Assembly (NCBI RefSeq): GCF_009695935.1
Contig: NZ_VUMY01000013.1
Coordinates: forward strand, 1-64,000
Direction of reading: 5' to 3'
Source of the DNA: Mobiluncus porci
GTDB lineage: Bacteria > Actinomycetota > Actinomycetes > Actinomycetales > Actinomycetaceae
DNA length: 64,000 nucleotides
Shown: positions 33,661 through 43,508 of the stretch, piece after piece
Numbering within the stretch: position 1 is the first letter of the stretch
How the letters are laid out: each line of letters starts with the position of its first letter
Notes under the pieces: model-generated
Databases searched by the model: none
Told to the model about the DNA's origin: nothing
The model's input: only the letters and a program-made list of their open reading frames with translations
Made by a program: the position numbers and the translations under genes

Positions 33661-34569
33661 ATGGCGATTACACCGCTGGAAAAAACCGAGGTGCTCCTCG
33701 AAGCAATGCCGTGGCTGCAGAGCTATCGCGGCTCCACGGTCGTGATTAAATACGGCGGTAACGCGATGATTAACGACGCGTTGCGCCGCGCCTTCGCCAA
33801 GGACATCATGTTCCTGCACCAAGTCGGCTTACGACCGGTCGTGGTTCACGGCGGCGGCCCGCAGATTACCGAGATGCTTGACCGGCTTGGCCTAGAAGCC
33901 CCCTTTATTGACGGCTACCGCGTCACCACTCCGGCAGTCATGGACGTGGTTCGCATGGTTTTGACCGGCAAAGTGCAACGCGAACTGGTCGGACTATTGA
34001 ATGTCCACGAGTCTCTGGCCGTGGGAATCTCCGGAGAAGACGCCGCCCTGTTTCAGGCACGGAAGCGCAGAGCCCCCGAAGGGAAAGATCTCGGTCTCGT
34101 GGGCGATATTGTCAAAGTCCATCCCGAACCGGTCTTGGATATGCTCGACCACGGGAGAATCCCCGTGATTTCCTCGGTGGCTCCGGATGACCACGACCCC
34201 AACACGGTTCTCAACGTGAACGCGGACGCGGCTGCTTCAGCCCTGGCGGTGGCACTAAAGGCGCGGAAACTGGTGGTTTTGACCGACGTGGAAGGGCTGT
34301 ACCGCGATATTAACGACAAGGACTCGTTGATTCGCTACCTCACCACTAGCGAGGTGGAGGCCATGCTTCCCACGTTGTCTTCGGGCATGATTCCGAAAAT
34401 GCGCGCCTGCGTGGATGCGGTTCGTGGGGGAGCGCAACGCGCCACGATTATTGACGGGCGCATCCCTCACTCGATGCTATTGGAAATTGTCACGAATGAG
34501 GGAACCGGTACCGAGGTTATTCCTGATGACACTGCGGAAAAGGCCATCGAATTTCGGGCGCCACATTAG
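33661..34569 (+). CDS. argB: Acetylglutamate kinase
   Basis: A 302-residue amino-acid kinase that phosphorylates N-acetylglutamate. Landmarks are [10 protein letters not shown] near the N-terminus, [26 protein letters not shown] and [16 protein letters not shown]. An N-terminal helix of about 20 residues ([20 protein letters not shown]) is the type found in arginine-inhibited hexameric forms, so feedback inhibition is likely. GGAAAAAAG precedes the ATG, which lies 65 bp after argJ. Confidence 0.97.
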   Translation: MAITPLEKTEVLLEAMPWLQSYRGSTVVIKYGGNAMINDALRRAFAKDIMFLHQVGLRPVVVHGGGPQITEMLDRLGLEAPFIDGYRVTTPAVMDVVRMVLTGKVQRELVGLLNVHESLAVGISGEDAALFQARKRRAPEGKDLGLVGDIVKVHPEPVLDMLDHGRIPVISSVAPDDHDPNTVLNVNADAAASALAVALKARKLVVLTDVEGLYRDINDKDSLIRYLTTSEVEAMLPTLSSGMIPKMRACVDAVRGGAQRATIIDGRIPHSMLLEIVTNEGTGTEVIPDDTAEKAIEFRAPH

Positions 34570-34654
34570 TCAAGCGAGCAATCCAACCGGAGACAACAGG
34601 GCTTGAACATGAGTCAAAAGACAGATCCCCACGACTCATTTGGGAAGGAAAACA

Positions 34655-35959
34655 ATGAAAGCAGATGACTGGATTCAACGTTATGAAAACTCCATAATGA
34701 ACACTTTTGGTCGCCCCCAAACGGTTCTCGCCCGCGGGGCGGGGTGCTTTGTGTGGGATGAGGACGGACACCAGTATCTCGATCTTCTGGGCGGCATTGC
34801 CGTAAACGCGCTCGGACACGGACACCCCAATATGGTGAAAGCTCTGACCGCCCAAATCCAAACCCTCGGTCATATCAGTAATTTCTTCGCCTCCTCGGTT
34901 CAAATCGAAGCCGCGGAAAAGATTCTACAAATTGTTGAACCCGGCGGCGCCCCCGAGGGCTCGCGCGTGTTTTTCGCCAACTCCGGAACGGAAGCGAACG
35001 AGGCGGCTTTCAAAATCGTGCGGGCGCGCGGGGCTAGACTTGCCGCCGAAAACCCCGGTGAGCCGCCGCGCACTCGGATTCTTGCCCTGGAAAATGCATT
35101 CCACGGGAGGACCATGGGTTCGCTTTCCTTGACTTATAAAGATGCCTATCGGGCTCCTTTTGAACCGCTACCGGCTCGGGTCGAGTTCATTCCCTACGCG
35201 ATGGCCGCCTTGGAGCGGGCCTTTGAAGGGGAACGGGGGCGTGACATTGCGGCCCTGTTTATTGAACCGATTCAAGGAGAGGCGGGGGTTCGTCCCCTTT
35301 CCGAACATTTTTTGCGGCTGGCTCGCGAGATGACCGCGAAGGCGGGCGCGCTGCTGGTTGTGGATGAAGTTCAGACCGGTATGGGGCGCACCGGTACCTG
35401 GATGGCGCACCACGCTGCGGGAATTATTCCCGACGTGGTCACTTTGGCGAAAGGCCTCGGCGCCGGATTCCCGGTGGGGGCTTGTGTGGCGCTGAACCAA
35501 GAGGCCGCGACAGTCCTCGGGCCGGGGATGCACGGCTCGACTTTCGCTGGAAACCCGCTGGCCGCGGCGAGTGTCCTGACGACCATAAACACGATTGAAG
35601 AAGAGGGTCTGTTGGCTAATGCGCGGGAAGTGGGAGAAATCTGGAGCCGCGAGATTATTGCTCTGAACCATCCGCTCATCTCCGAAGTGCGGGGTCCGGG
35701 TCTGCTGTTGGGAATCGGCCTGACAACTCCTCTCGCGAAGCCGCTGGCAGCGGAACTGTTCCGGCAGGGGTTCATTGTCAACGCCCCGGACACGTTCACG
35801 ATTCGGCTTGCGCCGCCGCTGATTATTTCGGCGCCGCAAACCCGCATGTTCACCAAGGCGCTACCCGAGATTCTGGATCAAGTCGCCCACGACGTCGAGA
35901 TGCAAGTTTCCCAAGGAAAGCCGGTTGGGGAACGTCGCGAAGGGAGTCACCATGTCTGA
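34655..35959 (+). CDS. argD: Acetylornithine aminotransferase
   Basis: A 434-residue class III PLP aminotransferase that makes N-acetylornithine. It shows LDLLGGIAVNALGHGHP, FFANSGTEANEAAFK, FHGRTMGSLS, the cofactor Asp in LVVDEVQTGMGRTG and the PLP lysine in TLAKGLGAGFPVGA. The start at 34655 follows GGGAAGGAA; an upstream TTG in frame overlaps that site and is not used. A C-terminal tail of about 20 residues beyond the usual end ([15 protein letters not shown]) is created by overlap with argR, which starts inside it. Confidence 0.96.
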   Translation: MKADDWIQRYENSIMNTFGRPQTVLARGAGCFVWDEDGHQYLDLLGGIAVNALGHGHPNMVKALTAQIQTLGHISNFFASSVQIEAAEKILQIVEPGGAPEGSRVFFANSGTEANEAAFKIVRARGARLAAENPGEPPRTRILALENAFHGRTMGSLSLTYKDAYRAPFEPLPARVEFIPYAMAALERAFEGERGRDIAALFIEPIQGEAGVRPLSEHFLRLAREMTAKAGALLVVDEVQTGMGRTGTWMAHHAAGIIPDVVTLAKGLGAGFPVGACVALNQEAATVLGPGMHGSTFAGNPLAAASVLTTINTIEEEGLLANAREVGEIWSREIIALNHPLISEVRGPGLLLGIGLTTPLAKPLAAELFRQGFIVNAPDTFTIRLAPPLIISAPQTRMFTKALPEILDQVAHDVEMQVSQGKPVGERREGSHHV

Positions 35960-36449
35960 CACCATCACTCGAGGTATGTCTTCTAAAGTATCGCGACATG
36001 CGGCGATAGCCAGGTTACTGAAGGAAAAACCCGTCCGTTCCCAGGGGAGCCTCCAGATTCTTCTCGAGTCTGCTGGATTCAACGTGACCCAGGCAACTTT
36101 GTCACGAGACCTGGAGGAACTTGGAGCCATGAAAGTGCGCGACCCCGATGGAGGCCAGCGCTATGCCTTGGGGGCTTCTTTGGATTCTGAAGAGATTCCA
36201 CTGACCCTTCCCGGGAGTCTGGAACGCTGGATTTCCCAACTTCTCATTGAAGCGCGAGCGGCTTTGAACCAGGTCGTCTTGCGGACGCCTTCCGCGGTGG
36301 CCTCGGCTTTGGCTGCCGCCATAGATAAAGAAGATCTTGACGGGGTTCTCGGCTGTATAGCTGGAGATGACACCGTTTTAATCATCTGTGCCGACGAAAC
36401 CAGAGCGAACCAGCTTTGCGCGGAAATCCAACAGATGACTCATCAATAA
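35952..36449 (+). CDS. argR: Arginine repressor
   Basis: A 165-residue repressor. The N-terminal winged helix holds [19 protein letters not shown] and ELGAMKVR. The C-terminal oligomerisation domain ends with [13 protein letters not shown], where the Asp pair binds arginine. The ATG at 35952, after AGGGAG, overlaps the end of argD by 8 bp. It should act on the ARG-box-like sites before argC and argJ and possibly on its own operon. In most actinobacterial clusters argF sits just before argR; here argD and argR overlap directly. Confidence 0.95.
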   Translation: MSDTITRGMSSKVSRHAAIARLLKEKPVRSQGSLQILLESAGFNVTQATLSRDLEELGAMKVRDPDGGQRYALGASLDSEEIPLTLPGSLERWISQLLIEARAALNQVVLRTPSAVASALAAAIDKEDLDGVLGCIAGDDTVLIICADETRANQLCAEIQQMTHQ

Positions 36450-36475
36450 TGGAATACAAAACACTAGGGAGAATC

Positions 36476-37711
36476 ATGGCAAAGAAACGCATCGTGCTGG
36501 CCTACTCAGGTGGACTGGACACTTCGGTCGCGATTGGCTGGATGAAAGAAAAACTCGACAGCGAGGTTATTGCGGTCTCGGTCGATGTGGGTCAGGGGGG
36601 AGAAGACCTGGAAGTCATCCGTCAACGAGCGCTCGATTGCGGAGCCGTAGAGGCCTATGTTGCGGATGCGAAAGACGAGTTTGCCAACGAATACTGTATG
36701 CCCGCTTTGCAAGCTAACGGGATGTATGAAGGTAAATATCCGCTGGTCTCCGCCTTGAGTCGCCCTCTGATTTCCAAACACCTCGTGATGGCCGCCAAAC
36801 AGTTTGGGGCTTCCACCATGGCTCACGGCTGTACCGGAAAAGGCAACGACCAGGTGCGTTTCGAGGTGTCATTCACCTCACTGGCTCCGGATTTGGATTG
36901 CGTCTCACCGATTCGTGATTTGGCCTTGCAGCGTGATGTTTCCATTGCCTATGCCGAGGAACACCATTTGCCGATTGAGACCACGAAACACAACCCCTTC
37001 TCGATTGACCAAAACGTGTGGGGACGCGCTATCGAGACCGGATATCTGGAAGACCTGTGGAACGCGCCCACAAAGGACGTCTACAACTACACCGATGATC
37101 CCGCGTTTGCGGGTATCCCCGATGAAGTCATTATTACCTTCGAAAAAGGCTTACCCGTAGCCGTGGACGGGGTGAAGATGACGCCGCTCGAGGTCATCCA
37201 GGAAATGAATCGGCGCGCCGGCGCGCAAGGCGTGGGGCGTATCGATATGGTGGAAGACCGGCTGGTGGGGATTAAAGCTCGCGAGGTCTATGAGGCTCCG
37301 GGAGCGGTGGCTTTGATTACGGCTCACCAAGCGTTGGAGGACCTGACCTTGGAGCGGCTCCAGTTGCGCTATAAGCGTCAGCATGTTGATCCTGTATGGT
37401 CAGACCTCGTTTACGAAGCCCAGTGGAATTCTCCTTTGAAGAAGTCACTAGATGCTTTCATCGCTCACACCCAGGACTATGTCTCCGGAGAGATTCGCAT
37501 GACCCTGCATGGGGGGCGCGCGGTGGTGAACGGACGCCGCTCGGAGGCCTCTCTTTACGATTTCAAGCTGGCTACCTACGATTCTGGAGACACCTTCAAC
37601 CAGGCTGCCTCCAGGGGTTTCATCGAGATTTACGGTTTGCAATCGAAGCTCGCCGCGGCACGCGATGTGAAGTTCGGGAAGGGCATCCAGCTCGAGGCCT
37701 CGAATTTGTGA
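36476..37711 (+). CDS. argG: Argininosuccinate synthase
   Basis: A 411-residue ATP pyrophosphatase-type ligase that joins citrulline and aspartate. It begins [18 protein letters not shown] with the PP-loop, followed by [25 protein letters not shown] and [19 protein letters not shown]. The start at 36476 follows AGGGAG 4 bp upstream; an earlier in-frame start lies inside argR. It lies 26 bp after argR. A long perfect inverted repeat separates it from argH. Confidence 0.97.
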   Translation: MAKKRIVLAYSGGLDTSVAIGWMKEKLDSEVIAVSVDVGQGGEDLEVIRQRALDCGAVEAYVADAKDEFANEYCMPALQANGMYEGKYPLVSALSRPLISKHLVMAAKQFGASTMAHGCTGKGNDQVRFEVSFTSLAPDLDCVSPIRDLALQRDVSIAYAEEHHLPIETTKHNPFSIDQNVWGRAIETGYLEDLWNAPTKDVYNYTDDPAFAGIPDEVIITFEKGLPVAVDGVKMTPLEVIQEMNRRAGAQGVGRIDMVEDRLVGIKAREVYEAPGAVALITAHQALEDLTLERLQLRYKRQHVDPVWSDLVYEAQWNSPLKKSLDAFIAHTQDYVSGEIRMTLHGGRAVVNGRRSEASLYDFKLATYDSGDTFNQAASRGFIEIYGLQSKLAAARDVKFGKGIQLEASNL

Positions 37712-37742
37712 GCTAGTTATGTGGGATGACGCGCCTAACTCT

Positions 37743-37792
37743 TACGATTTTTGAATTTATTGCCTTATACGGCAATAAATTCAAAAATCGTA
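37743..37792. promoter_or_regulatory. Perfect 22-bp inverted repeat between argG and argH
   Basis: Left arm 37743-37764 (begins TACGATTTTTGAATTTATTG) and right arm 37771-37792 pair without a mismatch around a 6-base loop. It is AT-rich, unlike the flanking genes, and has no T-tract. The arms contain TGAAT and ATTCA, the half-sites of the E. coli-type ARG box, but 22 bp apart. It could be a terminator/attenuator, an RNA-stability hairpin or a regulatory site; sequence alone does not decide. Confidence 0.75.
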
Positions 37793-37826
37793 TGTTGTAG
37801 GCGGAGTAAACGGAAAGGACAAGATT

Positions 37827-39221
37827 TTGGGCATCGCATTATGGGGAGGTCGCTTCCAAGGAGGGCCGTCGGAGGCGCTGGCGGCTTTGTCGGTATCGAC
37901 CCAGTTCGACTGGCGTTTGGCAGACTACGACCTGCAAGGCTCACTCGCGCATGCGCACGCCCTGCAAGACGCGGGCCTCCTGAATGACGAAGAATATGCC
38001 GACATGGTGGCGGCCCTGCGACTCCTGCGTGAGGATGTGGCCTCCGGTGCTTTCACCTATTCCCCCGAGGATGAAGACGTGCATACCGCCTTGGAACGCG
38101 GACTGTTGGAGCCGCAATATGCCGGAGCGGAACTCGCCGGTAAACTTCGCGCCGGACGGTCTCGCAATGACCAGATTGCCACCCTGATTCGTATGTACCT
38201 GCGGGATGCCTCCGCCCATATGCGAGGGCTCCTGGTGGCCTTATGCGAGGCCATCCTGGGGCAGGCCGAGGCTGCGGGAAACCATATTATGCCTGGTCGT
38301 ACCCACATGCAGCACGCTCAGCCGGTGCTGGTTGCGCATCACCTCATGGCGCATTTCTGGCCGCAGTTACGAAACCTCTCGCGGTTGGCGGATTGGGGAA
38401 AACGCAATGACCAGTCTCCCTACGGTGGGGGAGCACTGGCGGGAAATACCCTCGGGCTCGACCCGGAGCTGGTGGCTCGTGAGCTGGGATTTTCCGAAGT
38501 GTGTCCGAACTCGATTGACGGCACCTCTTCTCGGGATGTTGTCTTGGAATTCCTCTATATCCTGACCCAGGTAGCGGTGGATCTTTCGCGGCTGGCCGAG
38601 GAAGTTGTGATTTGGAATACGGCCGAGTTCGGCTACGTGACCTTGGATGATTCCTATTCAACGGGGTCGAGCATCATGCCTCAAAAGAAAAATCCGGATG
38701 TGGCGGAACTGGCTCGGGGGAAAGCGGGGCGCCTCGTGGGAGACCTAGCAGGGCTGTTGACCACGATGAAGGGCCTCCCGCTGGCATACGACCGCGACCT
38801 GCAAGAAGACAAGGAGCCGGTCTTTGACGCCATTGATACCCTCGAAGTCCTCTTGCCGGCGGTGACTGGGATGGTCCAGACGATGCAGGTGCATTACGAG
38901 CGCCTCGAGTCGCTCGCCACCGCGGGCTTTTCCCTTGCCACAGACGTAGCGGAGTGGCTGGTGAAGCGGGGAATGCCGTTCCGGAGAGCCCACGAGGTTT
39001 CTGGAGCCTGCGTAGCGCTGGCTGAATCGCGCGGGGTCGGGCTGGAAGACCTGAGCGATGCCGATTTTGCCTCGGTAAACCCGCTGTTGACTCCGGAGGT
39101 GCGGACGGTTCTTTCTGGGCCAGGATCGGTGGCGGCGCGTCAAGGGAAAGGCGGAACTGCTCCGGAGCGAGTCGCGGAACAGCTGGCCGCTGCCGGGGAG
39201 GCTTTGGCGCAATACCGCTAA
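37827..39221 (+). CDS. argH: Argininosuccinate lyase
   Basis: A 464-residue member of the fumarase/aspartase superfamily that splits argininosuccinate to arginine and fumarate. It starts [18 protein letters not shown] and has [29 protein letters not shown] and the signature [12 protein letters not shown] with the catalytic Ser. The start is TTG with GGAAAGG 8 bp upstream; no in-frame ATG or GTG fits as well. It ends the arginine cluster. Confidence 0.96.
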   Translation: MGIALWGGRFQGGPSEALAALSVSTQFDWRLADYDLQGSLAHAHALQDAGLLNDEEYADMVAALRLLREDVASGAFTYSPEDEDVHTALERGLLEPQYAGAELAGKLRAGRSRNDQIATLIRMYLRDASAHMRGLLVALCEAILGQAEAAGNHIMPGRTHMQHAQPVLVAHHLMAHFWPQLRNLSRLADWGKRNDQSPYGGGALAGNTLGLDPELVARELGFSEVCPNSIDGTSSRDVVLEFLYILTQVAVDLSRLAEEVVIWNTAEFGYVTLDDSYSTGSSIMPQKKNPDVAELARGKAGRLVGDLAGLLTTMKGLPLAYDRDLQEDKEPVFDAIDTLEVLLPAVTGMVQTMQVHYERLESLATAGFSLATDVAEWLVKRGMPFRRAHEVSGACVALAESRGVGLEDLSDADFASVNPLLTPEVRTVLSGPGSVAARQGKGGTAPERVAEQLAAAGEALAQYR

Positions 39222-39397
39222 ATTGCGGTGCGACGTGACTCATCGGGAATCAGTTGCCAAAAAATGCAGACAAAGAAGCGCCTCGATGTGAAGTATTTTT
39301 CATTTCGTGCTACCATTGAGTTGTCAGACAAGTTAAGGATTGATGCAGGTCAGTCACAATATGGTCTGGCGAGAAAATCGAAAAGGAGGTGAAGAAA

Positions 39398-39517
39398 ATG
39401 GAAATCAAGAAACTGTGGAAGAAGATGACTTCTCATCCGTTGGCTATCAACGCTGATGTTGTGCTGGCTGAGGCTTATGCCACGAATATGAGGGAGGAAA
39501 TGTTCCGTGATCGCTAA
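39398..39517 (+). CDS. 39-residue conserved-looking small protein
   Basis: A short gene with a very strong ribosome-binding site (AAAGGAGGTG, 8 bp before the ATG) and its own intrinsic terminator 20 bp after the stop. The product starts MEIKKLWKKMTSHPLAINAD and ends TNMREEMFRDR: a basic amphipathic N-terminus and an Ala/Val-rich helical middle. It has no recognised family and no signal peptide. It could be a small cytoplasmic or membrane-associated regulator. Translation signals and the terminator are the main evidence that it is real. Confidence 0.7.
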   Translation: MEIKKLWKKMTSHPLAINADVVLAEAYATNMREEMFRDR

Positions 39518-39536
39518 GGGGGACGATTCGAAACAT

Positions 39537-39563
39537 AAGCGGACGAGGATGTCCGCTTTTTTT
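39537..39563 (+). terminator. Rho-independent terminator after the 39-residue gene
   Basis: An 8-bp stem (AAGCGGAC, 39537-39544, with 39551-39558) closes a 6-base loop and ends in a run of seven T residues (39557-39563). It separates the small gene from the convergent msrA. Confidence 0.9.
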
Positions 39564-39581
39564 GTGCCCAAAATGGGCTCT

Positions 39582-40193
39582 TCAAAGTTGGGGCGCTTCG
39601 CAAACAAAGCCCTTGAAGCCGTGGTTGCAATATCCGTTCGGGTGTTTGAACAAATAAGCTTGATGGTAGTTTTCCGCTAACCAAAAATCACTGTCTGCGG
39701 CATCCATAATCGAGGTTGTGATTGGTCCTCGGCCGGCATCGGAAAGTGTTGCTCCGAATGTTTCCCGAGATTTTTCCGCTAAGGTACGTTGCTCGTCCGT
39801 TGTCACCGCGATTAGAGAACGATACTGGGGTCCCCGATCATTGCCCTGGCGGTCGCCTTGGGTGGGGTCGTGGTTTTCCCAAAATACCTTCAGAAGCTCT
39901 CCCGCTGAAGTTACGCTCGGGTCATACACCACCCGCACGGTTTCCGCGTGGCCGGTCTGACCAGTACAGACCTCTTCATAGGTTGGCGCGGGCCAATCGC
40001 CTCCGAAATAGCCTACGGCGGTGTTCAGTACGCCAGGTTGTTGCCAGAAGATTCTCTCCACACCCCAGAAACAGCCCATAGCAAAGTAAATGACTTCGTA
40101 AGGTTCACGCCACGGACCTTCTATCGGGGTTTTCAAAACAGGGTGAATCCCCGGCAATCCTGGCTCGCAGATATCTTCGAATCCAAAACTCAT
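39582..40193 (-). CDS. msrA: Peptide methionine sulfoxide reductase A
   Basis: A 203-residue enzyme that reduces methionine-S-sulfoxide in proteins and free methionine. The catalytic Cys lies in [12 protein letters not shown], and [19 protein letters not shown] and [16 protein letters not shown] are typical. A second Cys near the C-terminus ([10 protein letters not shown]) is the likely resolving residue. The start at ATG 40193 gives the common N-terminal extension of about 35 residues; a longer reading of the frame would run across the divergent Nudix gene. Confidence 0.94.
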   Translation of the reverse strand: MSFGFEDICEPGLPGIHPVLKTPIEGPWREPYEVIYFAMGCFWGVERIFWQQPGVLNTAVGYFGGDWPAPTYEEVCTGQTGHAETVRVVYDPSVTSAGELLKVFWENHDPTQGDRQGNDRGPQYRSLIAVTTDEQRTLAEKSRETFGATLSDAGRGPITTSIMDAADSDFWLAENYHQAYLFKHPNGYCNHGFKGFVCEAPQL

Positions 40194-40232
40194 GCTCTCA
40201 GTGTGGCATTTTGGTGGGGAATTGTCCTGGGA

Positions 40233-40238
40233 TAGGCT
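40233..40238 (+). promoter_or_regulatory. -10 element of a probable leaderless promoter (Nudix gene)
   Basis: TAGGCT lies 6 bp before the GTG at 40245. A weak -35 (TTTGGT, 40210-40215) is 17 bp upstream. The pattern matches 12018, 26283 and 58712 and decides the start codon here. Confidence 0.55.
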
Positions 40239-40244
40239 GGTTTG

Positions 40245-40658
40245 GTGTTTACCCCAATAGTGGTCGCAGCGGCGATTGTGGATAACCTGACCGAACCCAA
40301 GAAAATCTTGGGCGCACAACGGTCGTACCCCGAAAAATGGCGCGGATTCTTCGAGTTCCCCGGCGGGAAAACCGAGGCTGGGGAAACTCCGGAAGAAGCC
40401 CTGCGCCGCGAAATATTAGAAGAACTCCACGCAGAAATCCGCATTGGTAGACAGCTTGCTGGCACCTGGCCCGCCCACGGCGGCTATGAAATGCTCGTAT
40501 TCCTCGCTGAATTTGCCCCCGGGGCTAAACCCCAAGTGGGAGAAGCTCACTTGGGTCTCGAGTGGATAGAGATTAGTAATCCCCAACAGCTACGCTGGCT
40601 TCCCGCGGACGGACCCATCTTGGAAGCCATTGTGACGCACTTGAAAACACCGCAGTAA
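40245..40658 (+). CDS. Nudix hydrolase, MutT-like
   Basis: A 137-residue protein with a complete Nudix box, [20 protein letters not shown] followed by ELHAEI, which binds the metal and nucleoside diphosphate. The short length, the N-terminal VVAAAIVDN and the [11 protein letters not shown] stretch favour a MutT-type 8-oxo-dGTP diphosphatase. It lies divergent to msrA, another oxidative-damage repair gene, with 51 bp between them. The GTG start is chosen from the leaderless promoter spacing; TTG one codon upstream is the alternative. Confidence 0.9.
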   Translation: MFTPIVVAAAIVDNLTEPKKILGAQRSYPEKWRGFFEFPGGKTEAGETPEEALRREILEELHAEIRIGRQLAGTWPAHGGYEMLVFLAEFAPGAKPQVGEAHLGLEWIEISNPQQLRWLPADGPILEAIVTHLKTPQ

Positions 40659-40796
40659 GACGCACTTGTAAAGCAACACCTCTGGTACCTATTCACGAGT
40701 AATGCCTTCTTGGTGATAAGTTAGACCCCAGGTAAAATCCTCCCCCAGAAGAGGAGCGGTTCCAATAACGAAACTAAAGAAGAAGGCGAGAAACCC

Positions 40797-42854
40797 TTGT
40801 CCACTCAAAATACTCAGCCGCCGACAAAAACCGGTGGCAACGTTGCCCATCCGTACCGAGAACTTACTATCAGGGCCGTCATTGTTGGCGGGTTGATTAC
40901 CCTCATCTTCACGGCTGCCAATGCCTACCTGGGTCTGAAAGTCGGGCTCACTTTCGCGACCTCCATTCCGGCAGCCGTGATTTCGATGGCGATTCTGCGG
41001 TATTTCAAAGACCACACGGTGGTGGAAAACAATATTGTGCAAACCATCGCCTCGGCGGCGGGCACGCTTTCCGCGATTATCTTCGTGATTCCCGGCCTCG
41101 TCATGGTCGGCTATTGGTCCGGTTTCCCCTACTGGGAGACCACCGCAGTTTGTATCGTGGGCGGAATCCTCGGTGTGACCTATTCCATTCCGCTGCGCCG
41201 CGCGCTGGTGACCGGTTCTGACCTTCCCTATCCGGAAGGTGTGGCGGCCGCGGAAGTGCTGAAAGTTGGCGACGAAAGTGGTTCGGCAGAAGAAAATCAC
41301 CGCGGCTTGATGGTCATCATCTGGGGTGGTATCGCCTCTGCAGCCTACTCGCTGCTGGCGGCGATGAAAGCCGTAGCTGGGTCACTGTCAATGCCGTTCA
41401 AGGTCGGCGCGGGCGGAACCATGGTCGCCGGCTCGTTTTCGCTGGCTTTGATGGGGGTCGGACACCTGGTCGGTCCCGCAGTGGGCGTGGCAATGATGGT
41501 CGGTTTCCTCCTGTCTTACGGGATTCTCCTGCCGGTTTTGACCCAGGGGCGTCTTGGTGAAGGTGAACTTGGCGACGTGGTGAGCGCTGTCTTTGCTCAA
41601 GACGTCCGGATGATCGGCGCCGGGGCCATGGCCGTGGCCGCCGTGTGGACGCTTTTGAAAATTATTGGCCCCATCATCAAGGGCATTAAGGAATCGCTGG
41701 CCTCTTCCTCAAAGCGCAACGCGGGGGAGAAGCTTCCCATTACGGAACAAGATATTCCCTTCAAATATGTCGTTATCATCACTCTGGCTTCGATGATTCC
41801 GATTGGGCTTTTGCTGTGGAACTTCCTTCGGAACTCCCCGATCTCCCAGCATCTTCCGGCGCTTATCTTCTTGAGCATCATCTTCACCCTGCTGATTGGG
41901 CTCATCGTGGCCTCAATCTGTGGGTACATGGCCGGTCTTATCGGCGCCTCCAACTCCCCGATTTCCGGAGTCGGCATCATCGTCGTGGTTGCTGCCGCGC
42001 TTTTGATCCTCTTGGTGACCGGAAGCGAGCATCAAACCCACCCGACCGAACTCACAGCCTACACGCTGTTTACGGCGGCCATTGTTTTCGGTATCGCCAC
42101 GATTTCGAATGATAATCTCCAGGATTTGAAGACCGGCCAGCTTGTGGGCGCTACCCCGTGGAAACAGCAGGTCGCGCTGATTATCGGTGTCATCTTCGGC
42201 TCTATCGTCATTCCGCCAGTGCTCCAGCTCCTGATGGGAAGCTTCGGCTTCTTGGATGTCAACGGTGAACTCGTCGGGGGCCACGCCGGTAGCACGCTTG
42301 AAAACGCCCTCCAGGCTCCGCAAGCCACCCTGCTTTCCGCCATCTCCAACGGTATTTTCGGCGGCTCCATGAACTGGAGCCTGTTCGGGATCGGGGCAAT
42401 CATCGGGGTCGTAGTCGTCATCATTGACGAAATCCTCGGACGCACCACGCGCTTCCACCTGGCTCCACTCGCAGTCGGCATGGGCATGTATTTGAACATT
42501 TCCACCACCCTCATCATCACCATCGGGGCTTTCGTGGGACGCGCCTACAATATGTGGGCCGCGAAACAAACCAATCCGGAGCAGTCCAAACGCTACGGCG
42601 TTTTGCTCGCGACCGGATTGATCGTAGGAGACTCCCTGTTCGGGATTCTGAACGCTGCCATTATTGGTGCCACCGGTAATGCTGACGCTCTCGGTGTGGT
42701 CCCTGACGTTTTCGAACCGTTCGGGAAGATCCTCGGCTTTATTATCTTCGTGGGGCTCCTCGTGGCCTGCTACCGCAAGGTGAAGCAGGTTTCTCGCGAA
42801 TCTGCGAAGAGCGGCGCCGAGCCAGAAGCGGCAGGAGACGCGGCCACGAAATAG
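40797..42854 (+). CDS. OPT-family oligopeptide transporter
   Basis: A 685-residue membrane protein with about fifteen hydrophobic helices. N-terminal AHPYRELTIRAVIVGGLITL, ANAYLGLKVGLTFATSIPA and PEGVAAAEVLKVG are typical of the bacterial OPT/YSL group. It should import small peptides or metal-chelate compounds by proton symport. The start is TTG, with GAAGGCGAG upstream; the preceding 138 bp contain a TAAAAT-like -10. It is followed by an AhpD-like gene that has its own Shine-Dalgarno. Confidence 0.92.
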   Translation: MSTQNTQPPTKTGGNVAHPYRELTIRAVIVGGLITLIFTAANAYLGLKVGLTFATSIPAAVISMAILRYFKDHTVVENNIVQTIASAAGTLSAIIFVIPGLVMVGYWSGFPYWETTAVCIVGGILGVTYSIPLRRALVTGSDLPYPEGVAAAEVLKVGDESGSAEENHRGLMVIIWGGIASAAYSLLAAMKAVAGSLSMPFKVGAGGTMVAGSFSLALMGVGHLVGPAVGVAMMVGFLLSYGILLPVLTQGRLGEGELGDVVSAVFAQDVRMIGAGAMAVAAVWTLLKIIGPIIKGIKESLASSSKRNAGEKLPITEQDIPFKYVVIITLASMIPIGLLLWNFLRNSPISQHLPALIFLSIIFTLLIGLIVASICGYMAGLIGASNSPISGVGIIVVVAAALLILLVTGSEHQTHPTELTAYTLFTAAIVFGIATISNDNLQDLKTGQLVGATPWKQQVALIIGVIFGSIVIPPVLQLLMGSFGFLDVNGELVGGHAGSTLENALQAPQATLLSAISNGIFGGSMNWSLFGIGAIIGVVVVIIDEILGRTTRFHLAPLAVGMGMYLNISTTLIITIGAFVGRAYNMWAAKQTNPEQSKRYGVLLATGLIVGDSLFGILNAAIIGATGNADALGVVPDVFEPFGKILGFIIFVGLLVACYRKVKQVSRESAKSGAEPEAAGDAATK

Positions 42855-42929
42855 CTCTTAACTTCCGCTAGCGCGGGACACCCGACTGTGGGAAACTAAG
42901 GAGACGTAAAAGTTTCGAAGGAGAAAAAC

Positions 42930-43388
42930 ATGGCTCGTGTCCCGTATCTTGATAAAGCATTTCCGGAAGTGAACCAGGTCTGGAACGAGGTGAGCGCCAA
43001 GCTCAAGGAAGTCTATGCGGAAGTCGGGCTGGAGATGAGCCTAATTGAGCTGGTTTGTGTCCGCTCCAGCCAGATGAACCGCTGCGGGACTTGCCTCTCG
43101 ATTCACGTCCCTCGAGCTCTCGAGGCGGGTGTGACCCAGCGGCAGATTGATATTTTGCCGTCTTGGCGAGAGTCGGGAGACGAGTTCAGCGCCCAGGAGA
43201 AAGCCGCGCTGGATCTCACCGAACAGCTTGTACGGCTGCCCGAAGGCGTGAGGAACTCTGGAGCAGGAGAGCGCGCGCTCACGTTCTTCAATGAGCAACA
43301 AGTGGCGGCCCTCGAATGGTGCATCATCATGATTTCGGCGAATAATCGGGTTTCGATTGCGTCGCATCATCCGGTTCGTAAGTACTGA
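42930..43388 (+). CDS. Carboxymuconolactone decarboxylase/AhpD-like protein
   Basis: A 152-residue all-helical protein of the CMD superfamily. The motif NRCGTCLSIHVPRAL holds the Cys-x-x-Cys...His set of the AhpD peroxidase branch rather than the decarboxylase branch, so it is probably a thiol-dependent antioxidant enzyme. FSAQEKAALDLTEQL also fits. GAAGGAG precedes the ATG, 75 bp after the OPT gene. Its reductant and substrate are unknown. Confidence 0.88.
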   Translation: MARVPYLDKAFPEVNQVWNEVSAKLKEVYAEVGLEMSLIELVCVRSSQMNRCGTCLSIHVPRALEAGVTQRQIDILPSWRESGDEFSAQEKAALDLTEQLVRLPEGVRNSGAGERALTFFNEQQVAALEWCIIMISANNRVSIASHHPVRKY

Positions 43389-43508
43389 GATAGTTTTGCG
43401 GAGCTTCGTCTGAACCGCTCTCGCGGTGTTTCAAGGCATTAATGGAGTTAGCGAACCTTGCGGTAAACTTCTGGGGTGGAAACGTATTCCACACTAAGGA
43501 GAAATAAA

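Noticed and set aside
36416-36475. Earlier in-frame start for argG
   Set aside because: It would overlap argR and adds residues not found in the family; ATG 36476 has a good ribosome site and starts the conserved N-terminus.
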